Shown: positions 1 through 8,483 of the stretch, in pieces
How the letters are laid out: the number at the start of each line of letters is the position of its first letter
How positions within the stretch are numbered: position 1 is the stretch's first letter
Source of the DNA: Bacteroidia bacterium
GTDB lineage: Bacteria > Bacteroidota > Bacteroidia > AKYH767-A > OLB10
Length of the DNA stretch: 24,845 bases
Assembly: GCA_025450095.1 (NCBI GenBank)
Contig: JANWID010000282.1
Span: 1 to 24,845 of the forward strand
Direction: 5' to 3'
Program-made: the position numbers and the translations under genes
Notes under the pieces: generated by a model
The model's database searches: none
What the model was told of the DNA's origin: nothing
The model's input: only the letters and a program-made list of their open reading frames with translations

Positions 1-1
1 A

Positions 2-1639
2 AACAAAAAAAACGATGTCTCCTTTCTCGGAAATATTTCCCTGAATAAATACCAGATCGTTCCTGAAAACCGGGAAACGGAATTCGGGACTATAAACGAG
101 GCATTACGACTGACAATTTATTTTGACGGACAGGAAGTAGATAGATATCTTACCACAACCGGTGCACTAACATTCACCCACCATGTAACAGACAGCTTCC
201 GGTTAAAGCTGATCGCATCAGCATATAATTCCCTGGAAAGCGAAACATTCGATATACAGGGCCAATATTATATCGACGAGCTTGAGAAAGATATCGGCTC
301 GGAGAATTTCGGCGATGTGGCTTTCAACAGGGGAATCGGAACTTATATTGAGCATGCCCGAAATGAACTCGATGCAAATGTTTATAGTGTAGAACATAAG
401 GGAATTGTAGATCATCCGAAATCCCAAACCCAATGGGGATTGCGATATCAGTACGAACGCATTGCTGATGAGATAAGCGAATGGGATTATATTGACAGTG
501 CTGAGTATGCACTTCCACATCCTCCCGATAATATTGGTGGTCCTGCCAATCCCGATCAGCTTGTACTCTTGCAGGAAGTAATTAAGACAGATACTACAAT
601 TGCTTCAAACCGGTTTTCAGGTTATGTGATGAACAATTGGTACCTGGGAACTAAAAACAAGTTTAGTGTGAATGCAGGGATCCGGTTCAGCTACTGGGAT
701 CTGAATAAAGATATTGTATTCAGTCCGCGTGCAAGTATTTCGTACAAACCCAGGTGGAAACGCAATTATACTTTTCGTTTTGCCACCGGTCTTTACTACC
801 AACCTCCATTTTACAGGGAGATGCGCGATTTGCATGGTAACCTCAATACGAATCTGAAAGCTCAACGATCGTTGCATCTGATCGGCGGCATGGATTACAT
901 TTTCCTTTCCTGGGGAAGAGAATTCAAATTCACTACAGAAGCTTATTACAAGTTCCTGGATGATATGGTACCCTATAAAATCGACAATATCAGGGTACGC
1001 TATTTTGCCAATAACGATTCAAAGGGTTATGCCATGGGGCTGGATATGCGCATTAACGGTGAGTTTGTACAGGGAGTTGAATCGTGGGCCAGTTTGTCGT
1101 TACTGAAAACGGAAGAGGATATCCAGAATGATTACTACTATACTTATTATAATGTTGAAGGTGAGGAAATCATTCCGGGTTATACTGCAAATACAGTTGT
1201 AGCCGACAGCGTGAGAACCGAACCTGGATACATTCCCCGACCCACGGATCAACGGGTTACATTCAGCCTCTTTTTCCAGGATTACCTTCCGAAAATACCT
1301 TCATTTAAAATGAACCTGACATTGGTATTCGGTTCCGGCCTTCCTTTCGGACCTCCAGGTGATGATAAATACAAAGATGTACTTCGTTTTCCATTCTACC
1401 GCAGGGTAGATATTGGATTTATCAAGATCCTGATCGATGAAGATAATCCGAAGCAATACCGTATGAAGGTGGCAAACAAAATAAAATCAATGGCTGTCAG
1501 TCTGGAGGTTTTCAACCTGCTCCAGGTCAATAATACCGTTTCATATTTGTGGGTTAAAGATGTTACGGGCCGTCAGTATGCAGTTCCGAATTATCTCAGT
1601 GCGCGAACAATTAATCTCAAACTCAGCACCTATTTTTAG
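2..1639 (+). CDS. TonB-dependent outer-membrane receptor, C-terminal part (5' end outside the window)
   Basis: The reading frame is open from base 2 to the TAG at 1637-1639, giving 545 residues, so the gene begins before the window; the in-frame ATG at 317 is internal. The sequence is rich in alternating aromatic and polar residues typical of outer-membrane beta-strands (for example NAGIRFSYWD, FTTEAYYKF, DQRVTFSLFF). It has the late-barrel pattern of TonB-dependent receptors, with an 'LKAQRSLHLIGGMDY' stretch and a C-terminal strand ending in phenylalanine (LKLSTYF), as outer-membrane insertion requires. The plug domain and any carboxypeptidase-like N-terminal domain lie upstream and cannot be judged. 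Such receptors import large substrates with TonB energy; the substrate cannot be inferred, and no SusD-like partner is visible downstream. The stop overlaps that of the convergent YhhN gene. Confidence 0.85.
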   Translation, partial: NKKNDVSFLGNISLNKYQIVPENRETEFGTINEALRLTIYFDGQEVDRYLTTTGALTFTHHVTDSFRLKLIASAYNSLESETFDIQGQYYIDELEKDIGSENFGDVAFNRGIGTYIEHARNELDANVYSVEHKGIVDHPKSQTQWGLRYQYERIADEISEWDYIDSAEYALPHPPDNIGGPANPDQLVLLQEVIKTDTTIASNRFSGYVMNNWYLGTKNKFSVNAGIRFSYWDLNKDIVFSPRASISYKPRWKRNYTFRFATGLYYQPPFYREMRDLHGNLNTNLKAQRSLHLIGGMDYIFLSWGREFKFTTEAYYKFLDDMVPYKIDNIRVRYFANNDSKGYAMGLDMRINGEFVQGVESWASLSLLKTEEDIQNDYYYTYYNVEGEEIIPGYTANTVVADSVRTEPGYIPRPTDQRVTFSLFFQDYLPKIPSFKMNLTLVFGSGLPFGPPGDDKYKDVLRFPFYRRVDIGFIKILIDEDNPKQYRMKVANKIKSMAVSLEVFNLLQVNNTVSYLWVKDVTGRQYAVPNYLSARTINLKLSTYF

Positions 1640-2367
1640 TGTTTCTGTTGAGCTGTAGCAGGTATTCCTGTTTTAGCTTTTACAATATCGGCCAGGCAAC
1701 CCATTGCGATCAGGTATTGCGCAAAAAAGTATGTTGACAAAATGAGCAAGTCAGCAATCGCAAAATGGGACTTGAATTTATCGATTGCCAGTAGTGAATC
1801 GCTGATTATGAAAAATACGGCTCCTGTTACAACCAGGAAATATCCCTTGAAATTTTTTTCCTTATCCCGCATCACGGCTGCAACTCCCATTGCGATTATT
1901 GCAATACAATAAAACAAGACTGGCACAACCAAGCTTCCAAAGCTGCCCCGGTTCAGGATGAAAAATTCTGCCCCATACACAACAACCAGTGTTGAAAAAG
2001 CCAGCTGGCTCCAGTGTTGGTTCCAACGACCGCTTTCAAAAATCTGGATGATAAAAGCAACCGTGTAGCATACATGCGCAATCAGAAATGCAATAAGTGC
2101 GGAAATAAAATACATATCGTTATTTTCAGAAAACATAATCAGTGTATCACCCACTGCACTGCTTAAAAAACCAATGATCATAAAATTTCTAAACCTGACA
2201 AACCGGGTGCCGTCGCTGTGCAATCTGAAAAAAAACAATAACACCAGCATCACTGCCGGTTTTGAAAGATAATACGACCATTTTAGATCTAAATAACCCA
2301 CGCCAATTACTAACAGGCATAAAAACACATAAACCAGGGTGAACGTGGGATATGGAATTCTTTTCAA
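1636..2367 (-). CDS. YhhN-family integral membrane protein (lysoplasmalogenase-like)
   Basis: This 243-residue protein consists of about seven to eight hydrophobic segments. It carries the two family hallmarks: a 'SAVGDTLIMF' motif near residue 70 followed by 'IAFLIAHVCYTVAF', and a later 'GAVFFIISDSLLAIDKF' motif. Family members related to TMEM86 hydrolyse the vinyl-ether bond of lysoplasmalogens; whether this one does is inference, as most bacterial members are uncharacterised. The start is a TTG at 2367 giving MKRIPYP; no in-frame ATG lies between it and the upstream stop, and no clear ribosome-binding site is seen. A good Bacteroidota-type promoter lies about 130 nt upstream (2507-2538). 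The stop codon (TTA on the plus strand, 1636-1638) interlocks with the receptor's TAG. Confidence 0.8.
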   Translation of the reverse strand: MKRIPYPTFTLVYVFLCLLVIGVGYLDLKWSYYLSKPAVMLVLLFFFRLHSDGTRFVRFRNFMIIGFLSSAVGDTLIMFSENNDMYFISALIAFLIAHVCYTVAFIIQIFESGRWNQHWSQLAFSTLVVVYGAEFFILNRGSFGSLVVPVLFYCIAIIAMGVAAVMRDKEKNFKGYFLVVTGAVFFIISDSLLAIDKFKSHFAIADLLILSTYFFAQYLIAMGCLADIVKAKTGIPATAQQKH

Positions 2368-2506
2368 TTTACAGGGGATTATATGGCTGGTTCCTTAAGA
2401 GAAAGTTTCAAATCACGCAATAAACATCCTGTCCCTAAAAAATCCAAATCAGTCATAAAATGCATATTGTAATTTATTTTCCTCCGAAACTTATGGCGAC
2501 TTTTTA

Positions 2507-2538
2507 CAAATATAGCATTTCATGAAATAGATACAAAA
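2507..2538 (-). promoter_or_regulatory. Bacteroidota-type promoter for the YhhN gene
   Basis: On the minus strand, TTTTG at 2538-2534 is followed after 19 nt by TATATTTG at 2514-2507. This matches the -33 TTG and -7 TAnnTTTG elements recognised by the Bacteroidota primary sigma factor. Transcription would start near 2500 and give a leader of about 130 nt before the TTG start of the YhhN gene. This is the best match to the full promoter consensus that I found in the window. Confidence 0.6.
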
Positions 2539-2647
2539 GCCCCAAATGGGTCAATTTAGCCTCTGCCGGAGCCCTGTTGACCGCCATTTTACGGGTATTT
2601 ATCAAAACCTTGTTCCGGACCACTCATGGCAGGATTATTTTACCCGC

Positions 2648-5350
2648 ATGAGGTTATTAATAGGGTTGTTGACAGTGGTATTTTTACTTGCCGGAAACGG
2701 ACAGGTACGAAGTGCTGACATTTCGTCATTTCAACGAATTCCGGTCCGTTTTTCAGTGAAAAGTTCCGATAGAGATTTAACCAGTTTATTCCGGAAAGAG
2801 CTTGGGACAGATACCCAATATACCTGGATCGAGGAAAGAAGTGAATCAGACCAGTTGGGTGGAATCCATACACGGTTTGTTCAGTCATTCCAGGGATACC
2901 CTGTTCAGGATGGAATGATAATTCTTCACCAGACTGCAAGCGAAAAATTTGTAACCGGAGTTTTCATTAGCCTTCAAACTCAGGAAAAAATAACGGTACC
3001 CATTTATAGTGCAAAACAAATTAGCGACATCTTTTTAAAATCCGGGATACGGGACACGACAGACCTTCCTCCGGGAACATTTGTATGGAGCAATGAAAAT
3101 GGAAACGGAAAATATAAACTGGTTTATTCACGTGATTATTTTCCGGCAGGTAGCCTGGAACGTCAAACGATAATCGTGGACGCGGAATCACTGGAAATAA
3201 TATGCGAAAAACATACTTCCTGTCATGCTGATGTAATCGGAATTGCTTCAACGGCATATTACCAGGTACAGGCCATTCCAACATTTCAGAATGGAGCATC
3301 TTTTTTTCTTAAATCTACGACGAGAGGTCTGGGAATATTCACCAGGAATCTCAATTACCAGATGAATTATCAGCATGTAAGTGAGTTTACCGATAATGAT
3401 AATAACTGGCAACAGCCCTCTTTACCAGGAGATCAATACGCAACCGATGCACATTTTTGCGCGGTTACATATTATGATTTTCTGAATTCAATGTTTAACA
3501 GAAACAGTCTTGATAACAGCGGTTATCCGCTATTGAGTTATCTCAATTACGGCACCTCTGTAGCAAATGCATTCTGGAATGGCCAGGCAGTGGTTTATGG
3601 TAGCGGTAATGGATCAACGACACCACTTACCACCATGGATATCACGGGACACGAGTTTACTCATGGATTGATTCAAAAAACAGCCGGTCTCAGTTACAGT
3701 GGAGAGCCGGGAACGATCAATGAATCAATTGCAGATATCTTCGGAGTGGCTCTTGAAAATTTCAATAATCCGCAACAAGCGAACTGGCTTATCGGGGAAC
3801 AATCCGGAATAACGCTTCGTTCTTTCAGTCAGCCCGGCGACTATAACCAACCAGCATTTTATCATGGAGTTCATTGGTATTATGGAACCGGTGATCAGGG
3901 TGGCGTGCATATCAACAGTGGCTTTATCAACAAATGGTTTTACCTGCTTGCACACGGTGAACAGGGAGTTAATGAATCCGGGGCATCATACCATGTTACC
4001 GGGATTGGTATCCAGAATGCAACAGCACTGGTTTATCATACACTTACCTCCTACCTGATACCGGGATCGGGATTTGAAGATCTTCGTGTATTCACGCTTC
4101 AGAGCGCTATTGATTTGTATGGGTCTTGTTCGTCAGAATATAATTCAGTTTTAAATGCATGGGATGCCGTTGGAATGGGAAATTCCAATCTTATTCCATT
4201 ATCCGTAATTTCAGGAAATCAGTCAATCTGTCCGGATGATTCCGTTTTGATAGTTGTCCCGTTTAATCCGGGAAGTAATTACAACTGGTATCGAAATGGT
4301 ATCCCCGTTTCTTCAGGAACGAATCCTGAGTATTATGCCAATGAAGCAGGAACATGGACCGTATTGGTGCAGCGCTGTAATATTTCAACCGTTTCTTCTG
4401 CGATAGTCATAAGCCAGCATAGCACATCCGTAATTTCTACATCTAATGCCCAGGCATGTTCTGGTTATCCGGTCGTACTGCAGGGTTCACCTGCCGGAGG
4501 AAGCTACAATGTTCCCAATCCATACCTGGGAGGTTCTACTAATTTCACATATTCGCTAACCGATACCAACGGCTGTACTGTTCACGCAACCGGTTTCATT
4601 ACCATACTTGAATCCAATGTTGTAAACTTTCTTAATTCTTCAGCAACATATCCGGTAAATGAAAACCCTATAAAGCTACAAGCTGATCAACAGGGTATAT
4701 TCTCAGGGCCGGGGGTTTCGGGTAATAATTTTTATCCTCAGCTTGCAGGTGCCGGAGCGATTGCCTCGCTGTATGTAACAGTGACGGATATCCAGGGATG
4801 TATTTCAAAAGATTCTGTAATTTTTACTGTAACTGAACCCTGTATTAAAGATCATGAGACAATCCAGATTGAGGGAACTCAATCGATTGTTGAACCAGGT
4901 ATGATCACTGATTTTAATATATACGCTTCTCCAGGTGATTTCAGAATCAAGTGGCTTTTGCCGGAAGGTTGTATCGCCGTGGGTTCAATTGAAGAAAATC
5001 ATGTTCGCGTAAGCTGGGGAAATCAATCCGGAATAATAAAAGCTATGCTGGTAAATACTTGTTATGATACGCTATACAAAGAGCTTCGCGTAGCGGTAAC
5101 TGCTTCTGGTCTGGAAATAATATCAGTGTATCCGAACCCTGCTACTTCATTTTTCAATATCAGGATTCCAGCGACTGCGGTAGGAGAATTCATGATTGTT
5201 ATTTCTGATAACAGCGGAAAAGCCGTGATGCAAAAAGTAATTTATCCCGGTGTAACAAAAATTGATACACAAAATTTAGGACGTGGTGTTTATTTGGTTG
5301 CAGTTACTGGAAGGAATTTCATTGTAAGAGAAAAGCTGGTAGTACAATGA
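2648..5350 (+). CDS. Secreted M4-family (thermolysin-like) zinc metallopeptidase with T9SS C-terminal sorting domain
   Basis: The protein is 900 residues from the ATG at 2648, which directly begins a signal peptide (MRLLIGLLTVVFLLAGNG); an in-frame ATG at 2546 would add 34 residues that spoil it. Residues about 25-200 form the FTP/PepSY propeptide. The catalytic domain follows, with HEFTH at 335-339, the third zinc ligand E359 in NESIADIFG, and the proton-donor histidine H421 in GVHINSG. These spacings (24 and 86 residues from H335) agree with thermolysin. Residues about 515-815 are Ig-like or PKD-like repeats with paired cysteines, and the last 75 residues (VYPNPATSFFNI to the end) are a type A T9SS sorting domain. 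The product is therefore expected outside the cell or on its surface as a general protein-degrading enzyme. All catalytic residues are present. The stop lies 6 nt from that of the convergent peroxidase gene. Confidence 0.93.
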   Translation: MRLLIGLLTVVFLLAGNGQVRSADISSFQRIPVRFSVKSSDRDLTSLFRKELGTDTQYTWIEERSESDQLGGIHTRFVQSFQGYPVQDGMIILHQTASEKFVTGVFISLQTQEKITVPIYSAKQISDIFLKSGIRDTTDLPPGTFVWSNENGNGKYKLVYSRDYFPAGSLERQTIIVDAESLEIICEKHTSCHADVIGIASTAYYQVQAIPTFQNGASFFLKSTTRGLGIFTRNLNYQMNYQHVSEFTDNDNNWQQPSLPGDQYATDAHFCAVTYYDFLNSMFNRNSLDNSGYPLLSYLNYGTSVANAFWNGQAVVYGSGNGSTTPLTTMDITGHEFTHGLIQKTAGLSYSGEPGTINESIADIFGVALENFNNPQQANWLIGEQSGITLRSFSQPGDYNQPAFYHGVHWYYGTGDQGGVHINSGFINKWFYLLAHGEQGVNESGASYHVTGIGIQNATALVYHTLTSYLIPGSGFEDLRVFTLQSAIDLYGSCSSEYNSVLNAWDAVGMGNSNLIPLSVISGNQSICPDDSVLIVVPFNPGSNYNWYRNGIPVSSGTNPEYYANEAGTWTVLVQRCNISTVSSAIVISQHSTSVISTSNAQACSGYPVVLQGSPAGGSYNVPNPYLGGSTNFTYSLTDTNGCTVHATGFITILESNVVNFLNSSATYPVNENPIKLQADQQGIFSGPGVSGNNFYPQLAGAGAIASLYVTVTDIQGCISKDSVIFTVTEPCIKDHETIQIEGTQSIVEPGMITDFNIYASPGDFRIKWLLPEGCIAVGSIEENHVRVSWGNQSGIIKAMLVNTCYDTLYKELRVAVTASGLEIISVYPNPATSFFNIRIPATAVGEFMIVISDNSGKAVMQKVIYPGVTKIDTQNLGRGVYLVAVTGRNFIVREKLVVQ

Positions 5351-5356
5351 TAGATT

Positions 5357-6382
5357 TCAATCCACTTCGGAGTACCTTGTATTATTTAAAAAATCATTAT
5401 CAGTAAGTGTATTCAGAAATCTGATAAGGTCCGATTTTTCCTGGCTAGTCAAGGGTATTCCGACTCCAGAAAGCAATGGATCTAACGAAGGAGAATTTTT
5501 CACTTCCGAGCTGTAATGTTCAATTACTTTCTCCAGTGATTTTATGCTACCATCGTGCATATATGGATAAGTAACTGCAATATTTCTCAATGATGGAACT
5601 TTGAACTTTCCGTCATCCTGGGGATCCTGGGTAATATCCATTCTCCCGTGATCTGTAAATACCGAATCCAGTCCGTTATTCCGGTAACTCAGATCTGTGA
5701 GTAATGGTTCCTTGTGGCAGCTTTCACATTTTTGACGGAAAATATTCAGGCCATTTACTTCCTGGGCATCGTACACCGACGTTTCTCCTCTGACATAGCG
5801 GTCGTAATCGGAATTCGCTGACACCATCACAGCCATGAATTGAGCAAGCGCACGGAGCATCAGTTGTGATGTGATTGTTTCGGTACCATATGCCTGATTA
5901 AAAAGGGATCGGTAATTCGGACTGGCCTGTAACCGGCCGATCGCTGTAGCCAGGGGCAAATCCATTTCTACAGGATTCTGAATTGGATTTATAGGTTGCA
6001 ACTCAATATGATTTACACCTCCATCCCAGAAAAAATTCGAATGCCACGCCAGGTTAAATACCGGAGGTGCATTCCGCGTTCCGTTTTGCTGATCAATACC
6101 GTGACTCACGCGATGATCAATATGCGAAAACGCTCCCGCCTGAATGTGACATGAACCGCATGAAATTGTATAATCACGCGAAAGAATTTCATCGTAGAAT
6201 AGTTTTCGTCCAAGCTCAAACCTTTCATCGGTTACCTGGTTATCTATAAACTGATACACCGGTGAGGGGAAACCGGGTGGAACCTCAAATCTTACAGGTG
6301 TTTTTTCCGGATTGGATTCATCATCCTTACATCCGGACAAAACAATGATCAGCATGCAGAAAAAAAAAGTTCCCGCTTGCAT
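5357..6382 (-). CDS. Di-haem cytochrome c peroxidase (CcpA/MauG family), predicted lipoprotein
   Basis: From the ATG at 6382 this is 341 residues. It has two c-type haem sites, CGSCH (75-79) and CESCH (219-223), the 'NAPPVFNLAWHSNFFWDGG' stretch typical of bacterial cytochrome c peroxidases, and a likely axial methionine M275 in YPYMHDGS. The N-terminus is hydrophobic and ends in a lipobox (VLSGC, C18), so export and lipid anchoring in the periplasm are likely. The enzyme would reduce hydrogen peroxide using electrons from a cytochrome or other donor. The start is uncertain: a GTG at 6484 adds 34 residues, and a TTG at 6394 adds LQKS and gives the signal a positive charge. I prefer 6382 or 6394 because they place the lipobox at the normal distance. 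It faces the M4 protease, with 6 nt between stops, and appears to be a single-gene unit. Confidence 0.88.
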   Translation of the reverse strand: MQAGTFFFCMLIIVLSGCKDDESNPEKTPVRFEVPPGFPSPVYQFIDNQVTDERFELGRKLFYDEILSRDYTISCGSCHIQAGAFSHIDHRVSHGIDQQNGTRNAPPVFNLAWHSNFFWDGGVNHIELQPINPIQNPVEMDLPLATAIGRLQASPNYRSLFNQAYGTETITSQLMLRALAQFMAVMVSANSDYDRYVRGETSVYDAQEVNGLNIFRQKCESCHKEPLLTDLSYRNNGLDSVFTDHGRMDITQDPQDDGKFKVPSLRNIAVTYPYMHDGSIKSLEKVIEHYSSEVKNSPSLDPLLSGVGIPLTSQEKSDLIRFLNTLTDNDFLNNTRYSEVD

Positions 6383-6596
6383 ACTTTTCTGCAACGAATT
6401 GATACCAAAGAGATTTATCAATTTATTAATGATTCCGCTGGCATAATTAGCCAGCCGGTTCAAAATTAGGATTATTCTCTGCACCTTTTTAGCGATCCTG
6501 TCGTAAAATCAGGACTTAATAGCTTACAATCAGGCAATTCACATCAGCAGGTTAAAAAAAGATTTCAACGTGGTCTTCCCTGCCCGACAGAATGGC

Positions 6597-6604
6597 TATC
6601 TTTG
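6597..6604 (+). promoter_or_regulatory. -7 promoter element upstream of the desaturase gene
   Basis: TATCTTTG matches the Bacteroidota -7 consensus TAnnTTTG exactly and lies 27 nt before the desaturase ATG. No good TTG element is found 19-20 nt upstream, so this rests on the -7 box alone. Confidence 0.45.
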
Positions 6605-6631
6605 CGCGCGTTTAGTATATTATAAAAAATT

Positions 6632-7732
6632 ATGAGTCAAAAGATTAAGTTCAGAAATATACAGGGAGCGACATTCTCCACCACGCTTCATTCACGTATT
6701 AATGATTACTTTACCCGGAACAATATCACGGAAAAAGGAAATTTTCTGATGGGTCTGAAAGTGGCATTTTTCATGGCTGGGTTTATCGGTTCTTATTTTC
6801 TGATTCATTTATCCGGGCATAATATTTTTCTGAATATTCTGAGCTGGATTTCACTTGGATTTTTCACTGCATTTGTAGGCTTTAATATTTCCCATGATGC
6901 GGTTCATGGATCCTTGTCGTCGAGCAAATTTCTAAACCGGGTGCTGGGATATACGTTTAATCTTGCCGGTACTAATAAATACATGTGGAAGATCATGCAT
7001 AATGTGATTCATCATACGTATACAAATATACCAGGGCATGATGAAGACCTGGAGCCGGTTTCTCTCATTCGCCTTTCCACTGAGAACAAGCTAAAAAAGA
7101 TTCATCGTTACCAACATTTTTATGCTTACCTGCTTTATTGCATGACTTCAATTTCGTGGGTATTCAAAAAAGATTTCGTTGCATTTTTTCGCAAGAAGAT
7201 GGGGAATTACGAACACAAAAAACATCCTTTAAAAGAGTATATCGTCCTGTTTGCTTCGAAGCTTCTGTATTATTTCATATTTATCGCTCTTCCGATATGG
7301 CTGGCAGAAGTACCCTGGTGGGCTTCTGTGATCGGGTTTGTAGCCATGCACTTTGTGCAGGGGTTGACACTCGCCGTTGTGTTCCAGCTTGCGCACGTAG
7401 TTGAAGGTGCACACTTTCCGCAACCAGACGAAAAAGGTGATGTACAGAATAACTGGGCTATTCACCAGATGAATACAACTGCAAATTTTGCAATGAAGAG
7501 TTTCCTTGCTACCTGGTTTTTTGGTGGATTGAATTTCCAGATAGAACATCATTTATTTCCAAACATCTGTCACATTCATTATCCCAAAATCAGCAACATT
7601 GTAAAGAAAACGGCTGAGGAATTTGGTATTGAATATATTTCCAACAAAACCATGTGGCAGGCTATCCGTTCACATACCCGGATGCTGAAATTACTGGGCA
7701 GTAATGAATCGCTTTCAATGCAATTTGCATAG
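6632..7732 (+). CDS. Membrane fatty-acid desaturase (acyl-lipid/acyl-CoA type)
   Basis: This 366-residue protein has the three histidine boxes that bind the di-iron centre of membrane desaturases: HDAVH at 88-92, HNVIHH at 123-128 and QIEHH at 303-307. Hydrophobic pairs of helices lie around residues 42-85 and 205-255. The glutamine at the start of the third box and the 'HTYTNIPGHDEDLE' stretch place it with the front-end/linoleoyl-type desaturase group, but without a fused cytochrome b5 domain. It would insert a cis double bond into acyl chains of membrane lipids; the position of the bond cannot be told from sequence. The ATG is well placed after the TATCTTTG promoter element. The DedA gene follows after 21 nt on the same strand, so the two are probably co-transcribed. 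Confidence 0.9.
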   Translation: MSQKIKFRNIQGATFSTTLHSRINDYFTRNNITEKGNFLMGLKVAFFMAGFIGSYFLIHLSGHNIFLNILSWISLGFFTAFVGFNISHDAVHGSLSSSKFLNRVLGYTFNLAGTNKYMWKIMHNVIHHTYTNIPGHDEDLEPVSLIRLSTENKLKKIHRYQHFYAYLLYCMTSISWVFKKDFVAFFRKKMGNYEHKKHPLKEYIVLFASKLLYYFIFIALPIWLAEVPWWASVIGFVAMHFVQGLTLAVVFQLAHVVEGAHFPQPDEKGDVQNNWAIHQMNTTANFAMKSFLATWFFGGLNFQIEHHLFPNICHIHYPKISNIVKKTAEEFGIEYISNKTMWQAIRSHTRMLKLLGSNESLSMQFA

Positions 7733-7753
7733 CATTATCGGTTCAAGGGGCTT

Positions 7754-8407
7754 ATGGAATTACTGAAATATCTGATTGATTTTATTCTTCACATCGACGA
7801 TCACCTGGTTGAACTTTCCAGCCAATACGGTGTGTGGATATATGCCATTCTGTTTATTATTGTTTTTTGTGAAACAGGGTTGGTAGTAACACCGCTTTTG
7901 CCGGGTGATTCTCTCCTGTTCGCCGCTGGAACTATTATCGCGCTTCCGGAATCAGGACTGAATATCTACCTGATGGCCCTGGTGATCGCAGTTGCGGCTA
8001 TTCTTGGAGATACCACCAATTATCACATTGGGAAATATATCGGGAAAGCAGTTTTCAAAAAACCACATCGCTTTATCAAGCTGGAATATTTATACAAGAC
8101 CCAGGCATTTTATGAAAAGCATGGTGGAAAAACGATCATTTATGCAAGGTTTATTCCAATCATCCGGACCTTCGCTCCTTTTGTAGCTGGTATCGGGATT
8201 ATGAATTACGGACGGTTTATCTCCTTTAATATTGTCGGGGGAATTCTCTGGGTAATATTATTCCTTGGTGCAGGATACTGGTTTGGAAATATCCCGTTTA
8301 TCCGTAACAATTTCAGTATGGTGATCCTGGCAATTATTTTTATTTCCCTGATCCCGGTATTCCTGGAGCTTTATAAAGCGAAATTCGGGTCCGGAAAAAC
8401 AGCATAA
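7754..8407 (+). CDS. DedA-family (VTT-domain) membrane protein
   Basis: The protein has 217 residues. It shows the family's features: an early hydrophobic helix, the loop 'ETGLVVTPLLPGDSLLFAAG', then 'GDTTNYHIGKYIGK', then the arginine-bearing motif in 'FYEKHGGKTIIYARFIPIIRTFAPFVAG', and two final helices. DedA/VTT proteins flip or transport lipids such as undecaprenyl phosphate or phosphatidylethanolamine across the cytoplasmic membrane and support membrane potential. The specific lipid here is not known. It begins 21 nt after the desaturase stop, which suggests a small membrane-lipid operon; that functional link is inference from position. Confidence 0.9.
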   Translation: MELLKYLIDFILHIDDHLVELSSQYGVWIYAILFIIVFCETGLVVTPLLPGDSLLFAAGTIIALPESGLNIYLMALVIAVAAILGDTTNYHIGKYIGKAVFKKPHRFIKLEYLYKTQAFYEKHGGKTIIYARFIPIIRTFAPFVAGIGIMNYGRFISFNIVGGILWVILFLGAGYWFGNIPFIRNNFSMVILAIIFISLIPVFLELYKAKFGSGKTA

Positions 8408-8454
8408 CCACTACATTTTAGTGCAGTGATGGGTGATAATATGTGCATCCCATT

Positions 8455-8463
8455 TATATTTAC
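8455..8463 (+). promoter_or_regulatory. Possible -7 promoter element before the propeller-amidohydrolase gene
   Basis: TATATTTAC lies 21 nt before the ATG at 8484 and matches TAnnTTTG except for the last base. A similar TTTA form occurs before the genes at 21526 and 22706. No TTG is present at the expected upstream distance, so support is weak. Confidence 0.3.
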
Positions 8464-8483
8464 AAAAGTTTCAACTAACCATT

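Noticed and set aside
2546..2647. Upstream ATG as start of the M4 protease
   Set aside because: The 34 extra residues are polar and unlike a signal peptide, whereas the ATG at 2648 begins a typical one.
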